From contig OY821789.1 of NCBI GenBank assembly GCA_963682175.1, forward strand, positions 1,860,001 through 1,924,000: a stretch of 64,000 nucleotides of DNA, in the 5' to 3' direction. Each line of letters starts with the position of its first letter. Position 1 is the first letter of the stretch. Shown piece after piece: positions 1-12,269 of the stretch. Source of the DNA: Triglochin maritima (lineage: Eukaryota > Streptophyta > Magnoliopsida > Alismatales > Juncaginaceae). The position numbers and the translations under genes are program-made. A model generated the notes under the pieces. That model saw nothing but the letters and a program-made list of their open reading frames with translations, did not search any database and had not been told where the DNA came from.

Positions 1-147
1 AAACATTCTTGTATGCTCGCAATAACACAAGAAACAAAGGAGATCTGCATTTTTCTATAGGACATAGCATATCTAATAATTAATACAAAGACCTTTGGTC
101 TTAACGATCTGCATTAACGTATGTTTGCCAACATAAAGCTCCTGCTG

Positions 148-3100
148 CTAATCATACAAACCTTCCTGCTCCCACACATCAACCAGGAAGTCGACCATTT
201 CCTACAGAAGATGACCCAATTGTCAGCAAAGGAATCTTTCCAAGTCATCTAAAACGTTTTCATTAAAAAAGATGACTTACCGCGAGGGGTATTGGCTGTC
301 TGAAAGGCTTGTTGGTCACCAGCAAACTATCGTAAGTTGCATTCCAACTGCAACGATAACAGATGGCTAAGCATAGAGCAGAAAGGCTGAACCATACAGA
401 AAATGTCAAACAAAAGGAAGCATGTACAATATTAATCTCACATTAAAATTTAATGTTTAGGCAAGTTCCAACGAAAATTCAATTTCTCTTCAATGGGTGA
501 GACTTGATGTGTGCAGTAGGGAATACCAATTCCAGATATAGACATAATTTCATGCAGCAGCCAATGTTGATAAACAAGATCATTCTAAAACAGTATAAAG
601 TTTTAGTAGAAAGTGAGAACAGAATCTGAAGAATACACTCATACAACTCAATCCCAGCATAATAGAGCATGTACTACAATTGATTTTCCATCTAGTGGAT
701 CAAGTGCAGGTTGATCTACTATTGATCTTATTCAGTTTACCACATCCAAATGATGCCATCTCATCTCGGTAACCTAGCAGAAGCTGATGGATGCAACATA
801 GATATTCCATTTCAATCTATGGTATGACAAAGTGAGAGGAGTTTGAAAGTTAAAAATTGTACAAAAGCAATATGACAATGAAACATTTCAAATGTAAACC
901 TCTACAATGACACATAGGAACCAAGAAATTTTCTCCAAAAAAAGGCCCACATGCTAAGATAACTTTTACATGGTCAGTATAACAAAAAGAAACTTATAAT
1001 AGGTTAAAATAAGATGGTAATTCCCATAATTGAAAAAATAAAGTGAGAACTGCAAACTACCTTAATCTGGGTTCTAGGGCTTGCTTTGTATCCTTATTAT
1101 CTTGTTTTTTGTGACCAATCCACTGCTGCCTGGCCTGGTTCCAGAGAATGAGACCTGACAAGTCATTTATTTGAAGCATTAATCTTATTATTCATAACCC
1201 AATTACAATCTCGAATCATCAATCCTGAGACATCTGATTTCTTTGAAGTTGACAGTTTTACTGTATTATGCAAAATGACTAGCATAACAAACCCAATAGC
1301 TACAGTTCAGTTATAAAAACTCTAACTCAATGAGAGCAGAGAGGACGTCTTTTCAGATGGGCAAACATATAATGTCAACCTCAGTGCATACAGATCCCTC
1401 CATTGCAATGGTAGAGGGAGGGCACATCCTTATCCTGTCTCAAGCCTTTGGGCAAAGAAGCTATTCATTCAAAATTCCATCATCATAAACATCTACTTCC
1501 AATTAAATATATATGGTTTCTAAGTCACTATTTTTCAACTTTGTCAGCACTTTAGCAGTATTAATTTTCATTACAAAATTAGTAGCATTTTGTTGAACAG
1601 TCTAAGCCCCCTTCTATAGAATTGCACTTAGCTCCTTCGTCATTTTATGGAAATTGGTACGTGCAAATCCAAGATTGAAATGATGTTTGAGATTCCAGGA
1701 AGAAAGTCAAAGACCTTTTTACAAATTGCATTTTCATCTATTAGATATAGAGCCTTATTTCTTATTACAATAGTGCTAAAACAAAGATCTATTTGCATGA
1801 GTTCACTTACCATGGTTCACAAATTCAAGTGAGTTGCTGGTACTAGCTGCACCATGAATGTCCTGTGTTTGTGTTGATGTACTCATGGATGAGATGCTTC
1901 TCAGATATTGAACCCCACTATTATTATCCATCTCATAAGTGCTGGTACTCCAAAAATCATCAGATACAGCAGCCTTTTCTACTGAACGCCCTTGAATTCT
2001 TAAACCTTTTGAGGGCTCATCCACTGCAATAATCGGAGTCGCCTTAGTGCAGCATCCAAAACAACCACTGCTCTGTTGCAAATCAGGTTAAACGATTAGT
2101 ACACTCCTTCATCTGGTTATTACATGGAGTAGGAAAAACATACACCTAAGACATCTTGTTAGTCATTTAATGGCTTCAAGATAACCTTTCCTTTCATTTA
2201 TACTAGAGGCTCAGATTAGAAAAGCTATAAATGTTAATTGCTTTGAGAGACACATAAATTAACAGTCGTTTTTTTATTATTGAAATACAGTATTTCCACA
2301 ATTGAAGAAACATTCTTACAATGTAGGGAATTAGCTACAGAAAGTAATAGATAAATCCCTAGGCATTATTAGGCGACCTGTCATCCCAAAAGTAAAAGAA
2401 GGGGATAACATATGCTTCAATTTGCTGATACATTGAAGATAAGTAATATTTAGGGAGGTTTACATTTTCAATTCACTTTTAAATGAAAAAAAGTAGAGAA
2501 TAATCAGACGCGAAGTCATATATCTCCAAAAAAAATGTAATCTATCATAACTTACAGATGTCGGCCAAAGATTGAAGGATATGCTGAACTAACATAAGAT
2601 CCTAGCGGCGGAATTTCTTTTCAACATCTAGGAATGCTAACATTTAGTAATTATTTCAAATCCGATAAATTGTAACATGGTTTGCCACATTGACATCGTG
2701 GAAAATCAATGATGTTGAAGACGTAACAGACACGTAAAATGATTCAATAGGAGCTTAAATAAAACAAAACAAAAAAGGAGCTCGATAAGAATGTCACTAT
2801 CTATTTCCTGCAACATACTCGTCATAGATTGTAAAAAGCTTGAACAAAATGTGTTTTTTTGTGTGTGTTACAGTTGCAGTACTCATTTTATACACTAGAA
2901 GACCAACCTTCAACTTTCCTGAGATTCTCCTCACGCAAACACACTTAAACCCAACCAAATAAAGAAGCAACAACAAAAGAACGATGCAAAATGATGCAAC
3001 ACCATCTAAGCAACTACTTATCCTAACGCCTTCCATTGCCCAAAATGCTGAAAAAAAGCAAACCAGAGCTTCGTCTCCAGCAAAGAGACAGCTTTGTCCA

Positions 3101-3257
3101 TTTAAACACATCATCCATTCACGCCAAGCCAAAACCATAATCTCACGTCACAAGAAACGTAACAAACTACCAGATAAACAAGCCAGATAGTTTTCCTTAC
3201 AATTCAAGCAAAAAATAGATTCCAAATTCGGGAAAACAGGATAAATACGTACCCCAT
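148..3257 (-). CDS. Gag1-like clamp domain protein (DUF4050 type), 5 coding exons
   Basis: Small plant protein of unknown role. I assembled five coding exons on the minus strand: 3257-3253, 2067-1811, 1154-1061, 347-281 and 201-148 (stop TAG at 150-148). All junctions are GT-AG and in phase, giving 158 residues. Conserved stretches I recognise from the plant Gag1-like clamp family are VDEPSKGLRIQGR near the N-terminus, LWNQARQQWIG in exon 3, and PLAEMVDFLVDVWEQEGLYD at the C-terminus. The first coding exon supplies only ATGGG; the rest of codon 2 comes from the next exon. The predicted N-terminus MGGCFGCC is a likely N-myristoylation/palmitoylation signal, suggesting membrane attachment. The family is well conserved; the five-base first exon is my inference from phase and donor GTACGT. 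The 3' UTR continues past base 1 of the window. Confidence 0.8.
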
Positions 3258-3490
3258 ACAGGCGACGAATCGAGCAACCCAGAGAGAAACGGATCTGGAC
3301 GATAACATCTACTTCGAAACATCTATATCTGTCTCGCCACCAACATCACGCATCAGATCCACCAACAAACGATCTCAAATAGCTACAAAATCGCAAAAAA
3401 TAGTAAATCTCCACTAAACTAATCCTCTGACGACCCCCCAAAAAAACCGTAATCTCCACAGAAAACACCGGAATGCACCACCGAAATCGG

Positions 3491-3528
<38 letters not shown>

Positions 3529-3869
3529 GAAAGCACCAAAACCACGGAAATTCACCTTGTAGGTGCGATCCGACTCCTTCCGCCGCCAAGCGATGGATTC
3601 CGGCGAGGAGGGCGCGGATCAGGCCAAAACGACGTGATCAAGATTAGGGTTTTGGGAGGAGAGGGTGGAAGGGAAAGGGGAAAGCTGGTTGAGATGAGAG
3701 TTTAGGTTGGTTTTGTTGTTTTGGAGAAGTTGCGGGGTTGGGACGCAAATGTCGCGGGAAGGTGTCGGTTGGTTAGTGTGTGGGGTTTTTATTGGCGGGC
3801 GGTGAGAAGTGGGGACAGAACTGAACTGACCAATTGGGTTTGGGTTTTTTGGTTCTAGAATGGGTTTGA
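3258..3869 (-). promoter_or_regulatory. 5' leader, leader intron and promoter of the Gag1-like gene
   Basis: On the minus strand a GC-rich leader exon (about 3660-3558) ends ACCTACAAG before a GTGAAT donor. The leader intron then runs to just upstream of the ATG at 3257. Upstream of 3660 lies GT-rich promoter DNA. There is no open frame of note. TSS and acceptor are estimated by eye. Confidence 0.45.
3492..3526. repeat. 35-base homopolymer C run (G run on minus strand)
   Basis: Thirty-five consecutive C bases lie inside the leader intron of the Gag1-like gene. On the transcribed (minus) strand it is a G run able to form G-quadruplexes. The length may be unreliable because such runs are error-prone in sequencing. 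Confidence 0.95.
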
Positions 3870-4305
3870 GAGCAAAGTTAATGTTCGGGCGTCAACCCGC
3901 CCCCCCACTGCCACGTCACTTTCCTACCAAAATTCCATGCCACTTCCCCCTGCACGCCACCCATCCGTGCGGATGATCAGGGGGTGGACGTCACTTTCCT
4001 CCCTTTCGTTAAATCATTTTTTTTGTTTGTTAAAAATTTGATAAAATTCGTTTTAAATAATTTTAACATTTTTTTATGAAAATATGTTTTTGTTTTGTAT
4101 TTTTTTTTTGTGATTTTACCCTGAATTGATTTTCAAATGACCCGAAGGAAGAAAGAGAATGTATGGAATTTGGGGTGTTTTTTGGGCGTGATTAAGGGAA
4201 AAAATTGGATGGGTTGGGTGAGATTACGTAGCAGAAAAAGAAGCTGGAGTGGTAGAGAAATGGAGCAAGACACCCGCGATAGTCTGGGCGTTGTTGAGTA
4301 TGCTC
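3870..4305. mobile_element. Short PIF/Harbinger-like non-autonomous element
   Basis: The left end GAGCAAAGTTAATG and right end TTGAGTATGCTC (inverse GAGCATACTCAA) form an imperfect inverted repeat like those of the larger elements in this window. The right flank is TAA; the left flank TGA could be a mutated copy of the 3-bp TAA duplication. The interior contains the family's short blocks (CTGCCACGTCACTTTC near the left end; GATGGGTTGGGTGAG, inverted, near the right). It is 436 bp with no coding capacity. Confidence 0.55.
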
Positions 4306-4821
4306 TAATGATACAGTGTTGCAAGTTGGCTAGATAATTGGAATAATGTTTTTTAATAATAATTATAATTGGAGTAATGTTCGATTACGTTATCATAATG
4401 ATCGGTAATGATATTGTTAATTGTATTATTGTAATATTTGTATCTTTGAGGGTTTTTTCCTGTGATTTGCTTACTTTCGTACTTGATGAGTTGTGCTTGT
4501 GGTGGTTTATACATGTTAGCTTAGGTTAAGTTTAGGGTGGAATTGATTTCAAATTATGCATTCAAATTGTGGATGAAGTAGGACAGTCAAGTCAAGTAAA
4601 AACAATGATGTGATTTAATGTTACATGCTGAAGTTAGAACTAAGAACCACAACAACAACAAAAGATTGTTGGGGAAGATTAAAGGTAAAGATTGTTGGGT
4701 GGGTGGTTTGCGCCGCACTTGTGCCGACTAGCTACAATAATCGAGTAAGGTGGGTGGTTTGCACCCCACAATTGCCTCAAAATGTGACATCCCAATGGAG
4801 CGGTGGAACGAAGTATTATAA
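4306..4821. other. Intergenic, no gene seen
   Basis: AT-rich DNA between two Harbinger-type elements. I see no conserved protein or RNA. The direct repeat GGGTGGGTGGTTTGC / AGGTGGGTGGTTTGC occurs near 4696 and 4749. Confidence 0.5.
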
Positions 4822-6020
4822 GAGCAGAAATAACAACGCCCCGGGCTACTTCCGGGCGCCCTACACTCTCTCTCTGCCACGTCAGCTCACCCAACCCATC
4901 CAAAAAAACACCATTACTCATGCCCGGTCAACCCCCACCCACCCTACACTCTCTTTCCTCCACATCATTTCTTAATTAAACAATTTTAATTTTCACACAA
5001 CATTCAACAAATTACATTTTATATAATTCTAATTCTAATAACATTACAATTCTATTTTAACTCGAAATATTGTTAATAATTACTGCTAAATCACGAAATT
5101 ATTATTAAATATTACGGAGCCACATTACATTTAAGATAAACTGAAATAGGAAGTATTACACTCAAAGTTAAGAAACAACAATACATATTACATAAACTAA
5201 ACTTTCAAATAATACATTAGCTTTCAAACCGCTTCTCGTCCGTAGCGTTGTCATATATGCTCGATTAAATTGTATTTCAGATCCAAATGTTGGTTCCTGT
5301 CACACACTCGATCTTGATTGACAAAAAACTCGTGAATATCCGTTATACAATCGGTCGAATACGGTGTTTCCTCAGCTGAAGTTCCAGGACGATCTTCCAT
5401 AAATTCGCGAATATCTCCAAAATTAGCGTAACAGTCGCGTTCGTGTAGTTCTTTCGTGAACAACCCGACCGGCAAATTCAACAGCACGGTCCATTATATT
5501 TAATGTCTCTTTCCAGTTATCATCGTCGGATTGACCGAAGTTTAAACTATTATCTGACATTGATGAGAGAAGAAGTTAAGAAGTTAAGGAAATGTGAGGA
5601 GTCACGAGATAGATAGATGTATTTATAGTTGGGAGGGTGTGGATGTATCCGTTGCACTGCTCACGTGTGATTGCACAATTTACTCAGTGGAAGCGTGATT
5701 AAACAGTGCACGTGTGTTTGCTCGGTGGAAACGTGATTAAAGTGCACGCATGATAGTAGACCATACTATTAAACCACCTCGACAGGTCGTTTAGATTTTG
5801 AAATTGTTGGTTCTGGAAAATTTTGAATTTTCATCACTTGCAAAAAATTATTACACCACATTAATAACAAATACCCAATCCATTAATAACAAAACATCCA
5901 CTAAATAATTAAAATTAAAAAAAAAATCGACGAATGGGGGGGACACATGCCCCCCCACCCGAGGGCGCCCCGGGCGCCCGACCATGGCGCCCGGGCGTGA
6001 CACCCCCGTTAAGGGTGCCC
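4822..6020 (-). mobile_element. PIF/Harbinger-like element, internally deleted, TAA target duplication
   Basis: The element begins GAGCAGAAATAACAACG and ends CGTTAAGGGTGCCC, an imperfect terminal inverted repeat, and is flanked by TAA at 4819-4821 and 6021-6023. This is the 3-bp duplication typical of PIF/Harbinger. Ends are GC-rich (CCCGGGCGCC motifs) and the middle is AT-rich. A minus-strand relic of the transposase remains inside (separate entry), so this is an internal deletion derivative of an autonomous element rather than a MITE of unknown origin. Its subterminal blocks match the elements at 25900-27107 and 28836-29490. Confidence 0.8.
5251..5560 (-). pseudogene. Harbinger transposase relic: N-terminal start joined to C-terminal tail
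   Basis: From ATG at 5560 a 45-residue frame begins MSDNSLNFGQSDDDNWKETL, similar to the acidic/W-rich start of plant Harbinger proteins, then stops. A different frame covering 5487-5251 ends HLDLKYNLIEHI, resembling the C-terminal QLQxDLIEHIW tail of HARBI1-type transposases. The catalytic core is missing. I read this as start and end brought together by a large internal deletion with frameshift. The family match rests on short motifs. Confidence 0.5.
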
Positions 6021-6059
6021 TAATGATACTCCGCCCACCCGAGGAGCTTCGACCAACGT

Positions 6060-6550
6060 TTTGGTTGATCGAGCGTGCACAAAAGCGCGTAGATATTGCT
6101 CGAGGCAGCGGTTAACTCGCTCCGTTTGCCCGTCCGTGTGTTGTTGAGGGGAGTGGCCTTAAGGTGGAAGAGCTAGCTCTTCCCAAAACTTTCTCACGAA
6201 GATGTGATCAAAGTCATCAGACAATGGAATCCGGCAGACCATGTAATGTGCCCACGAAGTCCTAAAAACATTCAGCCACTAGTTGCGCCCCATAACTTGA
6301 CGGTAAGCCGGTCGACAACAACCAATATAGCGGTGAAGCCGGAGGAGATGGGGAAGTGAGTGATTGAAGTCCATGGAGATCTCACTCCATATCTTGGTTG
6401 GGATCGGAATAGGTCGTATGATGCATGATTCGTTGGTTTCGACTTCTGGCATATCTCACAAGTGGTCAGGGAGTGTTTAACCATGCCGCGCGACCCCGGC
6501 CAAGTAAAGCGTGATGCCAACCAATGAATAACGCAAGTATGACTAACACT
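6060..6550 (-). pseudogene. Ty3/Gypsy integrase relic
   Basis: Minus-strand translation shows pieces of a Gypsy-type polyprotein integrase in broken frames. These are an FTWPG..GMV and CEICQKSKPTNH zinc-binding region (HHCC-like), SSGFTAILVVVDRLT around the first catalytic Asp, and, at 6090-6140, TDGQTERVNRCLEQYL, the conserved stretch carrying the catalytic Glu. Several frameshifts separate them and no LTR was recognised nearby. It is a dead fragment abutting the Harbinger element at 4822-6020. Confidence 0.75.
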
Positions 6551-9535
6551 AATGACATTATTCCTTACTTGGTGATGAAATCCCTCATGTGCGTGGGCTG
6601 CTTCTTAATGAGCGTGGGCCGTTCAGGTGGGTCGTGGGCCTGAATCGCAACAAAAGATCCACATTAATTTCTTCATACTTAGATTTTGTATTGTTTTTTG
6701 GATCTTGCATCTCCTGCTTCCTGGTTAAGACAATAAGTTAATAACAGAATATAAAAAACGACCCAAAAGTTGATGACATGTATTTTTTAGTTCAGGTGAT
6801 GAAAGATCAACAAACAATGACACAAACTTAAATACACGAGCAACTTGAACTTGTCGGCCTGAAGATGTACATCCTCCAGTAGTCCAGCCCAATATACTTA
6901 GTCCAGCCATTCATACTTTAAGCTTTTAATAAGCCCACAAGTTAAGTCCATTTTTGCTTACTACATATAACAATTTATAATTAAAGAACTGAGAGATATA
7001 AAAGAGAACTATGGCAATGAATTAGTGCTGAAGATTAGCTTGATAACTGCAGATATGCGTTGTTACTTACAAACAGCTAGAGTTCTTCATACTGGATAAA
7101 TTTGACCACCTAGAAAACCAGTGGCTAATTAACTTTGTTTGAAAGAATTTTCTGCTCTATCCTACCATTACACTCACAGGTCTTTCTATGATATTAGTTT
7201 CAAGTTAACTAACAACTAATGATGTAGTTAAAACTCAAATCAAATCTTACTATAAGTAATGAAAAAAATCTTAATTCATGAATAGTCAAATCATGTACGT
7301 AAGTAGTAATGGGTAGTTTATGGTCAACAAATTCTCCACGCATCATTTAATGCTGCAACGAACAATCCTGCCTTCTTTCTTCCATCCTTTCAAGCTGCTC
7401 ATCTATATTACCGAAATCATGTCGGCCATTTGCCTTCTTTTGCTTCTTTTCATCTACTTTAGTCTTTGACTAGTCCACTCCTACACTATTCTAAGCTTAA
7501 TTACATATTAAAGTACTTGTTTGATAATAAGACCGTTGGTGGAATACGTATGATAGGGATGGTGGTGATTTTGATTTTTGATACTATAGCAGGCAACGTG
7601 GCTTTCATCAGGTGTTGGAGTTTGGGTCCATTTAATTGTCAAACTTCTTTAATTATATTCTTAATTTTATACAAAATGCACACAGTAGCCCCATACCGTT
7701 TTGTAGTACAGTATAGTATCTTAATTTCATACAATCTATAGAATTTTTCTTAGTGATATATTTATTTCACAACTTCGTCTTGCGTGCCAACCGTTCCGTT
7801 CACTAAAATGTTGTCGCCATGATTTTTGATTAAAAAAATGTTTCCAAGACCTTGGGAAAATAATCCCAGATTAAGATGAAGAACACTGTAGAATAACCAG
7901 TTTTAATTAATTAGTTAACTTTTCAAACATCACAGTATTATAAAGATCTCTTTATCAAGTTATCATGAAGTACTTCTTCAATACACCATGCATGATACAA
8001 ATCTTCAATACACAATGCAAGATACAAATCGTAAAAACGATGAGATACTCAGATATTTTATTCTCACAACCATAACCACAATCAATATACCTGTCCACAA
8101 CCACCTGCCATCTATGTCTATCTTAATTTCGTCCACATACTCTTGTGTTGTGTGTGTTTTTAATTTTATTTCGATAAGAGATGAAAATAAGCTGAAAATC
8201 ACGGCTGACACAAGTTAAAGAGTGACAATTGCATGTGCGGCAAAAATATATAAGTTCCAACAAGAAATCTAGCTGAATGCAACAACACAAAATAACAAAA
8301 TAAGGTTCCAAAAGCACATCATCTTGCATGTATACAGCAAAATTGAGACATAAACCTTCCATCATAAGTCATAACAAATTAAAAATTTAAGCATTTCAAA
8401 GATAAGTGGCACAACCTTTACACTGATTGGGTTAATAAAGATCAGTACCCAGTAATCAGTAACCAAAGGAACCACCAGAGGTTCACAGAATAGGGGGTCT
8501 CCACACTAAACAGTACCTAAGTGCAATATATTAATGGTGTACATGGGGTTGGCAGCTTTCATTGATGGGGAGTGGTTCTTTCCATGTTTGGTAGCAACAA
8601 ACTTGAGTCTACATGTATACCATATGCACCATCTGCTACCTCTTCCGATCACTAATATTTGCTCTGCATGCATGCAACCAACATCTCTAGCAGACTTTCA
8701 ATGTTTCAATCAACTTGCCCCAAGCAGCCATGCTACTGCACCATCCCTGCTCCTCCTAAGGTTACCTGTATTGGAAGAGTAATATAGGTTAGATCAAACT
8801 TATCCCCTCACTTGAACAGTTGAGCTGCTACTCGTGCAAGATGTAGTAAACTCGAATTTATTACAAGAAGAATAAAAGAGTGTTGTTCTTTCTTATATTC
8901 TCAGCACATGACAGCAGAGTTAAAAAAATTAATATGTGAAACAGTTGGAACTCTAGGTCGCCTCCTCAAGACTGATGTAGTTGCCCTGCCAAGATAAGTT
9001 TCGATAAATAGTAATGTTTTAACTATTGGTGGAGATAATATTTTTCTTTCAATAAGAATTTTCTAACGCAAAAGAATCAGAGGACTAGAGGAGTTAATAA
9101 CTAACATAGCAGCAACCATACTTCTCAAGAAAATACCAAGCAACAATACCAAGAGAGAGCAATCAAATCCTAATGTACTCGTAGCAGTGTCATGTTTCAA
9201 AAAAATGAAATTACAATTATCATCTCATTCTTTCTTTTGTTTTTGGCTAATTTGTTAAATTAAAAAAATCACTTTCTCGTTACTTTAAAAGTTATTTGAT
9301 CATTCCTACAGTTCCTTCATCCTTAAACATTCTTATAATCATACAATTCCATATAAAAACCCTGATTTTTTTTTTAAAAACCGCTGTCTCTACCTATGCA
9401 TACAGGAGCTTCAACGAGGTAATTAGCAAAATACCTCAGACTACAATGTAAGAGATGGTGTCATCAACAACGATGGTGGTGATTGCAGTTGATGTCACCA
9501 CCATTAACTCATACGTACTGAAGGTAAGGTTACAA
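6551..9535. other. Intergenic, no gene supported
   Basis: About 3 kb of AT-rich DNA. Short open frames occur (such as 8534-8782 plus) but show no recognisable domain, codon bias or splice context. Nothing else identified. Confidence 0.5.
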
Positions 9536-9539
9536 AATA

Positions 9540-10003
9540 AAAGGATGGGTAATACCCTCATCAACTCTCTCTTCAAAATCAACTTTCTCTCTCTTCCACG
9601 TCAACTTTCTCTTTCCTCAACCCACCTTCTACTTTTTCCTACACTATTCACGACCCAACACAACCCACAACAACCTACATCTCTCATCCACATCATTTCG
9701 GGTTCCATCTTGGTAAAATTTTAAAAAAATTTAAAACAAATTCTAAAAATTCTAAACAATTGTAAAACGTATTTTCAAAAAAAAAAGTTAAAAAACTAAA
9801 ACAAAAAATTTTAAAAATCAAAACAAAAAAATAAAAAATTTAATATTTTTTTAATGGACGACTGGGTCGTCGATCCGGACGTTTCAACGCCCAGGTCGGT
9901 CATCCACGACCTTGGATGACCCACCGTTAAGAGCATAAATGCTCAGGTCACATGTGACCGGTCATTCACGACCGAGAAAAATCCACGTTAAGGATGCCCT
10001 TAT
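9540..10003. mobile_element. Degenerate element related to the Harbinger family
   Basis: The left part has the family's CT-rich blocks (CTCTCTCTTCCACGTCAAC, CTCATCCACATCATTTCGGG). The centre is A-rich, and the right end CACGTTAAGGATGCCCT resembles the family terminus CCCGTTAAGGGTGCCC. The right part also contains GACGACTGGGTCGTC-like hairpins. The left boundary is uncertain and I could not match a clear left terminal repeat or target duplication. Confidence 0.45.
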
Positions 10004-10251
10004 AAGAGAGCAGATGGGCTTCCAATTGGAGGTGGTACTGCTATTCTCGAGGAAAACGCCAAGGTGAATTTTTTATTATATTTTAAACGAATTCATTTAA
10101 ATTTTTTACAAGTAAAAAAAAAATTCCTCATCTTTCCTACGCAAGCAGGCCAATGTCATTTTACAATTACCCACAGTGTGGAGTGAAGACTACAGCCTAC
10201 AGACTACAGTTACACACTTACACCGACAACATCACTTGCAAATTCTTTCCT

Positions 10252-10316
10252 CTTTATAGTTACTACCAATGTAGCCATCTCTCTCCTCTCCAACTCTCTC
10301 TCTCTCTCTCTCCTCT
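10252..10316 (+). promoter_or_regulatory. TATA-like box and CT-rich leader of the SHINE-type gene
   Basis: CTTTATAG at about 10252-10259 lies some 140 bases before the ATG. It is followed by a pyrimidine-rich tract with a (CT)n run ending near 10315, a common plant leader feature. Confidence 0.4.
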
Positions 10317-10399
10317 GCAAAGATCGTACTTTATCTGCAATATCTCTGAGACATCTTTACTCCGACCACCACTCCTCACTGCTGCTGTTTTCCCGAAAC

Positions 10400-11893
10400 A
10401 TGACACAAACAAAGAAATACAGAGGCGTCAGGCAACGCCACTGGGGCTCGTGGGTTTCTGAGATTAGACACCCACTCCTGTAAGCCCTCATAAATACATG
10501 TGTTTTGAACTCCCAATCCAGCATTATATTTCATCATGTCCAAAGAATAAAACTAGGTTTGTTCTTTTTGTTGCAGCAAGAGGAGAGTCTGGCTTGGTAC
10601 TTTCGAGACTGCCGAGGAGGCAGCAAGGGCATATGACGAGGCAGCCGTGCTCATGAGCGGCCGTAATGCTAAGACAAACTTCCCGGTCACTACGGCGCCC
10701 GAAGGCGATGCTAAGCCTGGTGGTAACCCATTGGCACCACCCAAGGGCTTGTCGGAGGTGTTAAGTGCCAAACTCCGGCGATGCTGTAAGACGCCTTCGC
10801 CTTCGCTCACTTGCCTCCGCCTAGACACCGAGAAGTCACACATTGGTGTATGGCAGAAGCGCGCCGGCCCAAGGTAATTCGTTGTCACCATTCATATATA
10901 ATTCACTAATTAATTAGGATCTATCTTCTATGCTACTATGGTTTAAAATTGCAATATACTTATGAATGCTATTTTAATACAAATAATGTGTAGAACAAAG
11001 AAAACAAATGAAAATTATAATAGTAATTCGCTTGGAATCTACAAACAATCATGGTTTAAGATTTTAATATATTTGAATACTATTTTAATACTAATAACGT
11101 GTAGAATAAAAAAGACAAATTGAAATCGTATATAAAATGATATGGTACTGTTGATAGATAGAGAAGGTAGAAATAACTAAGCATGCATTCTTAAACCATA
11201 ATATAAAAAATATAATAAATAGTACAATATAACAATAGTTCTATGAAGCTAAAATATTTATGTGGTGCTAAGTAAATTAAAACCAGTTTGCTAGAGTATT
11301 GTTCCTGGAGCCAGCACAATCTGTAGTTTAATTAGATTAAGGATGAAAAAATGTAGAATAATAAATCAATATACCCATAATATTGTCAAGTTGGCGTTGT
11401 TAATATAGCTTTATGCTCCAGGAGCTACTTATGAGATCTGTGTATTCATCAACAATGAGAGTACACAGAATTACAAAGCTATGTATTTTTCTTACAAAAA
11501 AGAAAACTAATTATTCAATTCATTTTTAAATGTTTTGAACATAGAGCTGTTGGTCTAGCTTCAACAATATTGGTGTCTGTCACCTTACTCTAGTCAAAAT
11601 GCCTACATTTGAAGTATAAATTAAGTTGCACAAAATGTTTAAACAGGTCGGACTCGAATTGGGTCATGAAGGTGGAGCTAGGCAAATCAAGTATGATCTC
11701 TGTAGACCATATTGAGTCACCAGCAACATCATCCGACCACCCAGAGACCTCTGAACCGTCGCCGGACAGCGACGTTGGGATGAACGAAGAGGACAAGATT
11801 GCACTGCAAATGATAGAAGAACTTCTCAACAGGAACTGCTCCGCTCCACTGCTGCATGGGGCCATAGATGGTGAAGACACCTTTCCCATGTAA
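10400..11893 (+). CDS. SHN: AP2/ERF transcription factor of the SHINE/WIN1 clade
   Basis: Nuclear AP2/ERF activator. Members of this clade control cuticular wax, cutin and epidermal cell-wall genes. Three exons: 10400-10479, 10577-10873, 11647-11893 (stop TAA), all GT-AG and in phase, giving 207 residues. The AP2 domain starts almost at the N-terminus ([20 protein letters not shown], residues about 5-24) and continues across intron 1 with [20 protein letters not shown]. The clade's middle motif ([10 protein letters not shown]) and C-terminal motif ([15 protein letters not shown]) are both present. The very short N-terminus before the AP2 domain and both extra motifs are the mark of the SHN group. 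Length is close to Arabidopsis SHN1-3 (about 190-200). Which SHN paralogue it is I cannot say. Confidence 0.93.
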
Positions 11894-12245
11894 ACCAAAA
11901 AAAATTAAAATTAAAAATCTGAAGTATCCTCTTTCCCTTTGCTTCCACCAGCTGCAACAGTCTCCCATCAATTCACAGCCCTAGCTTCCACGTTGTGTTT
12001 ATTGTCACAGTAAGAGATTAATATAAACAAGAGATCTAAATCAATAGGGTCAATAAATAGCACATGTGTTTTATTACCGTCAAATACCTATATATAGTTT
12101 TCTCATATAGATGGTTGGTTTGTGTATATATCATTGTGGTGTGGTGTTCATGTATCAATTATTCCTAGTTTGTTAAGTGTCTGTATTTGGAATGTTAATT
12201 TGCACTGTATAAGAACAAATGGTTGGTCTGTAATTTGATTAAAGC

Positions 12246-12251
12246 AATAAA
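12246..12251 (+). terminator. AATAAA poly(A) signal, SHN gene
   Basis: AATAAA about 350 bases after the stop, in T-rich DNA. A plausible 3' end for the SHN-type gene, not proven. Confidence 0.4.
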
Positions 12252-12269
12252 GTCCTTTTGGGTTTCCAA

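Noticed and set aside
2797..3190. Open frames on both strands in the first intron region of the Gag1-like gene
   Set aside because: Low-complexity, no domain, and located within an intron of a well-supported gene.
8534..8782. 82-codon plus-strand frame
   Set aside because: No recognisable domain, conserved motif or splice context; composition like surrounding spacer.
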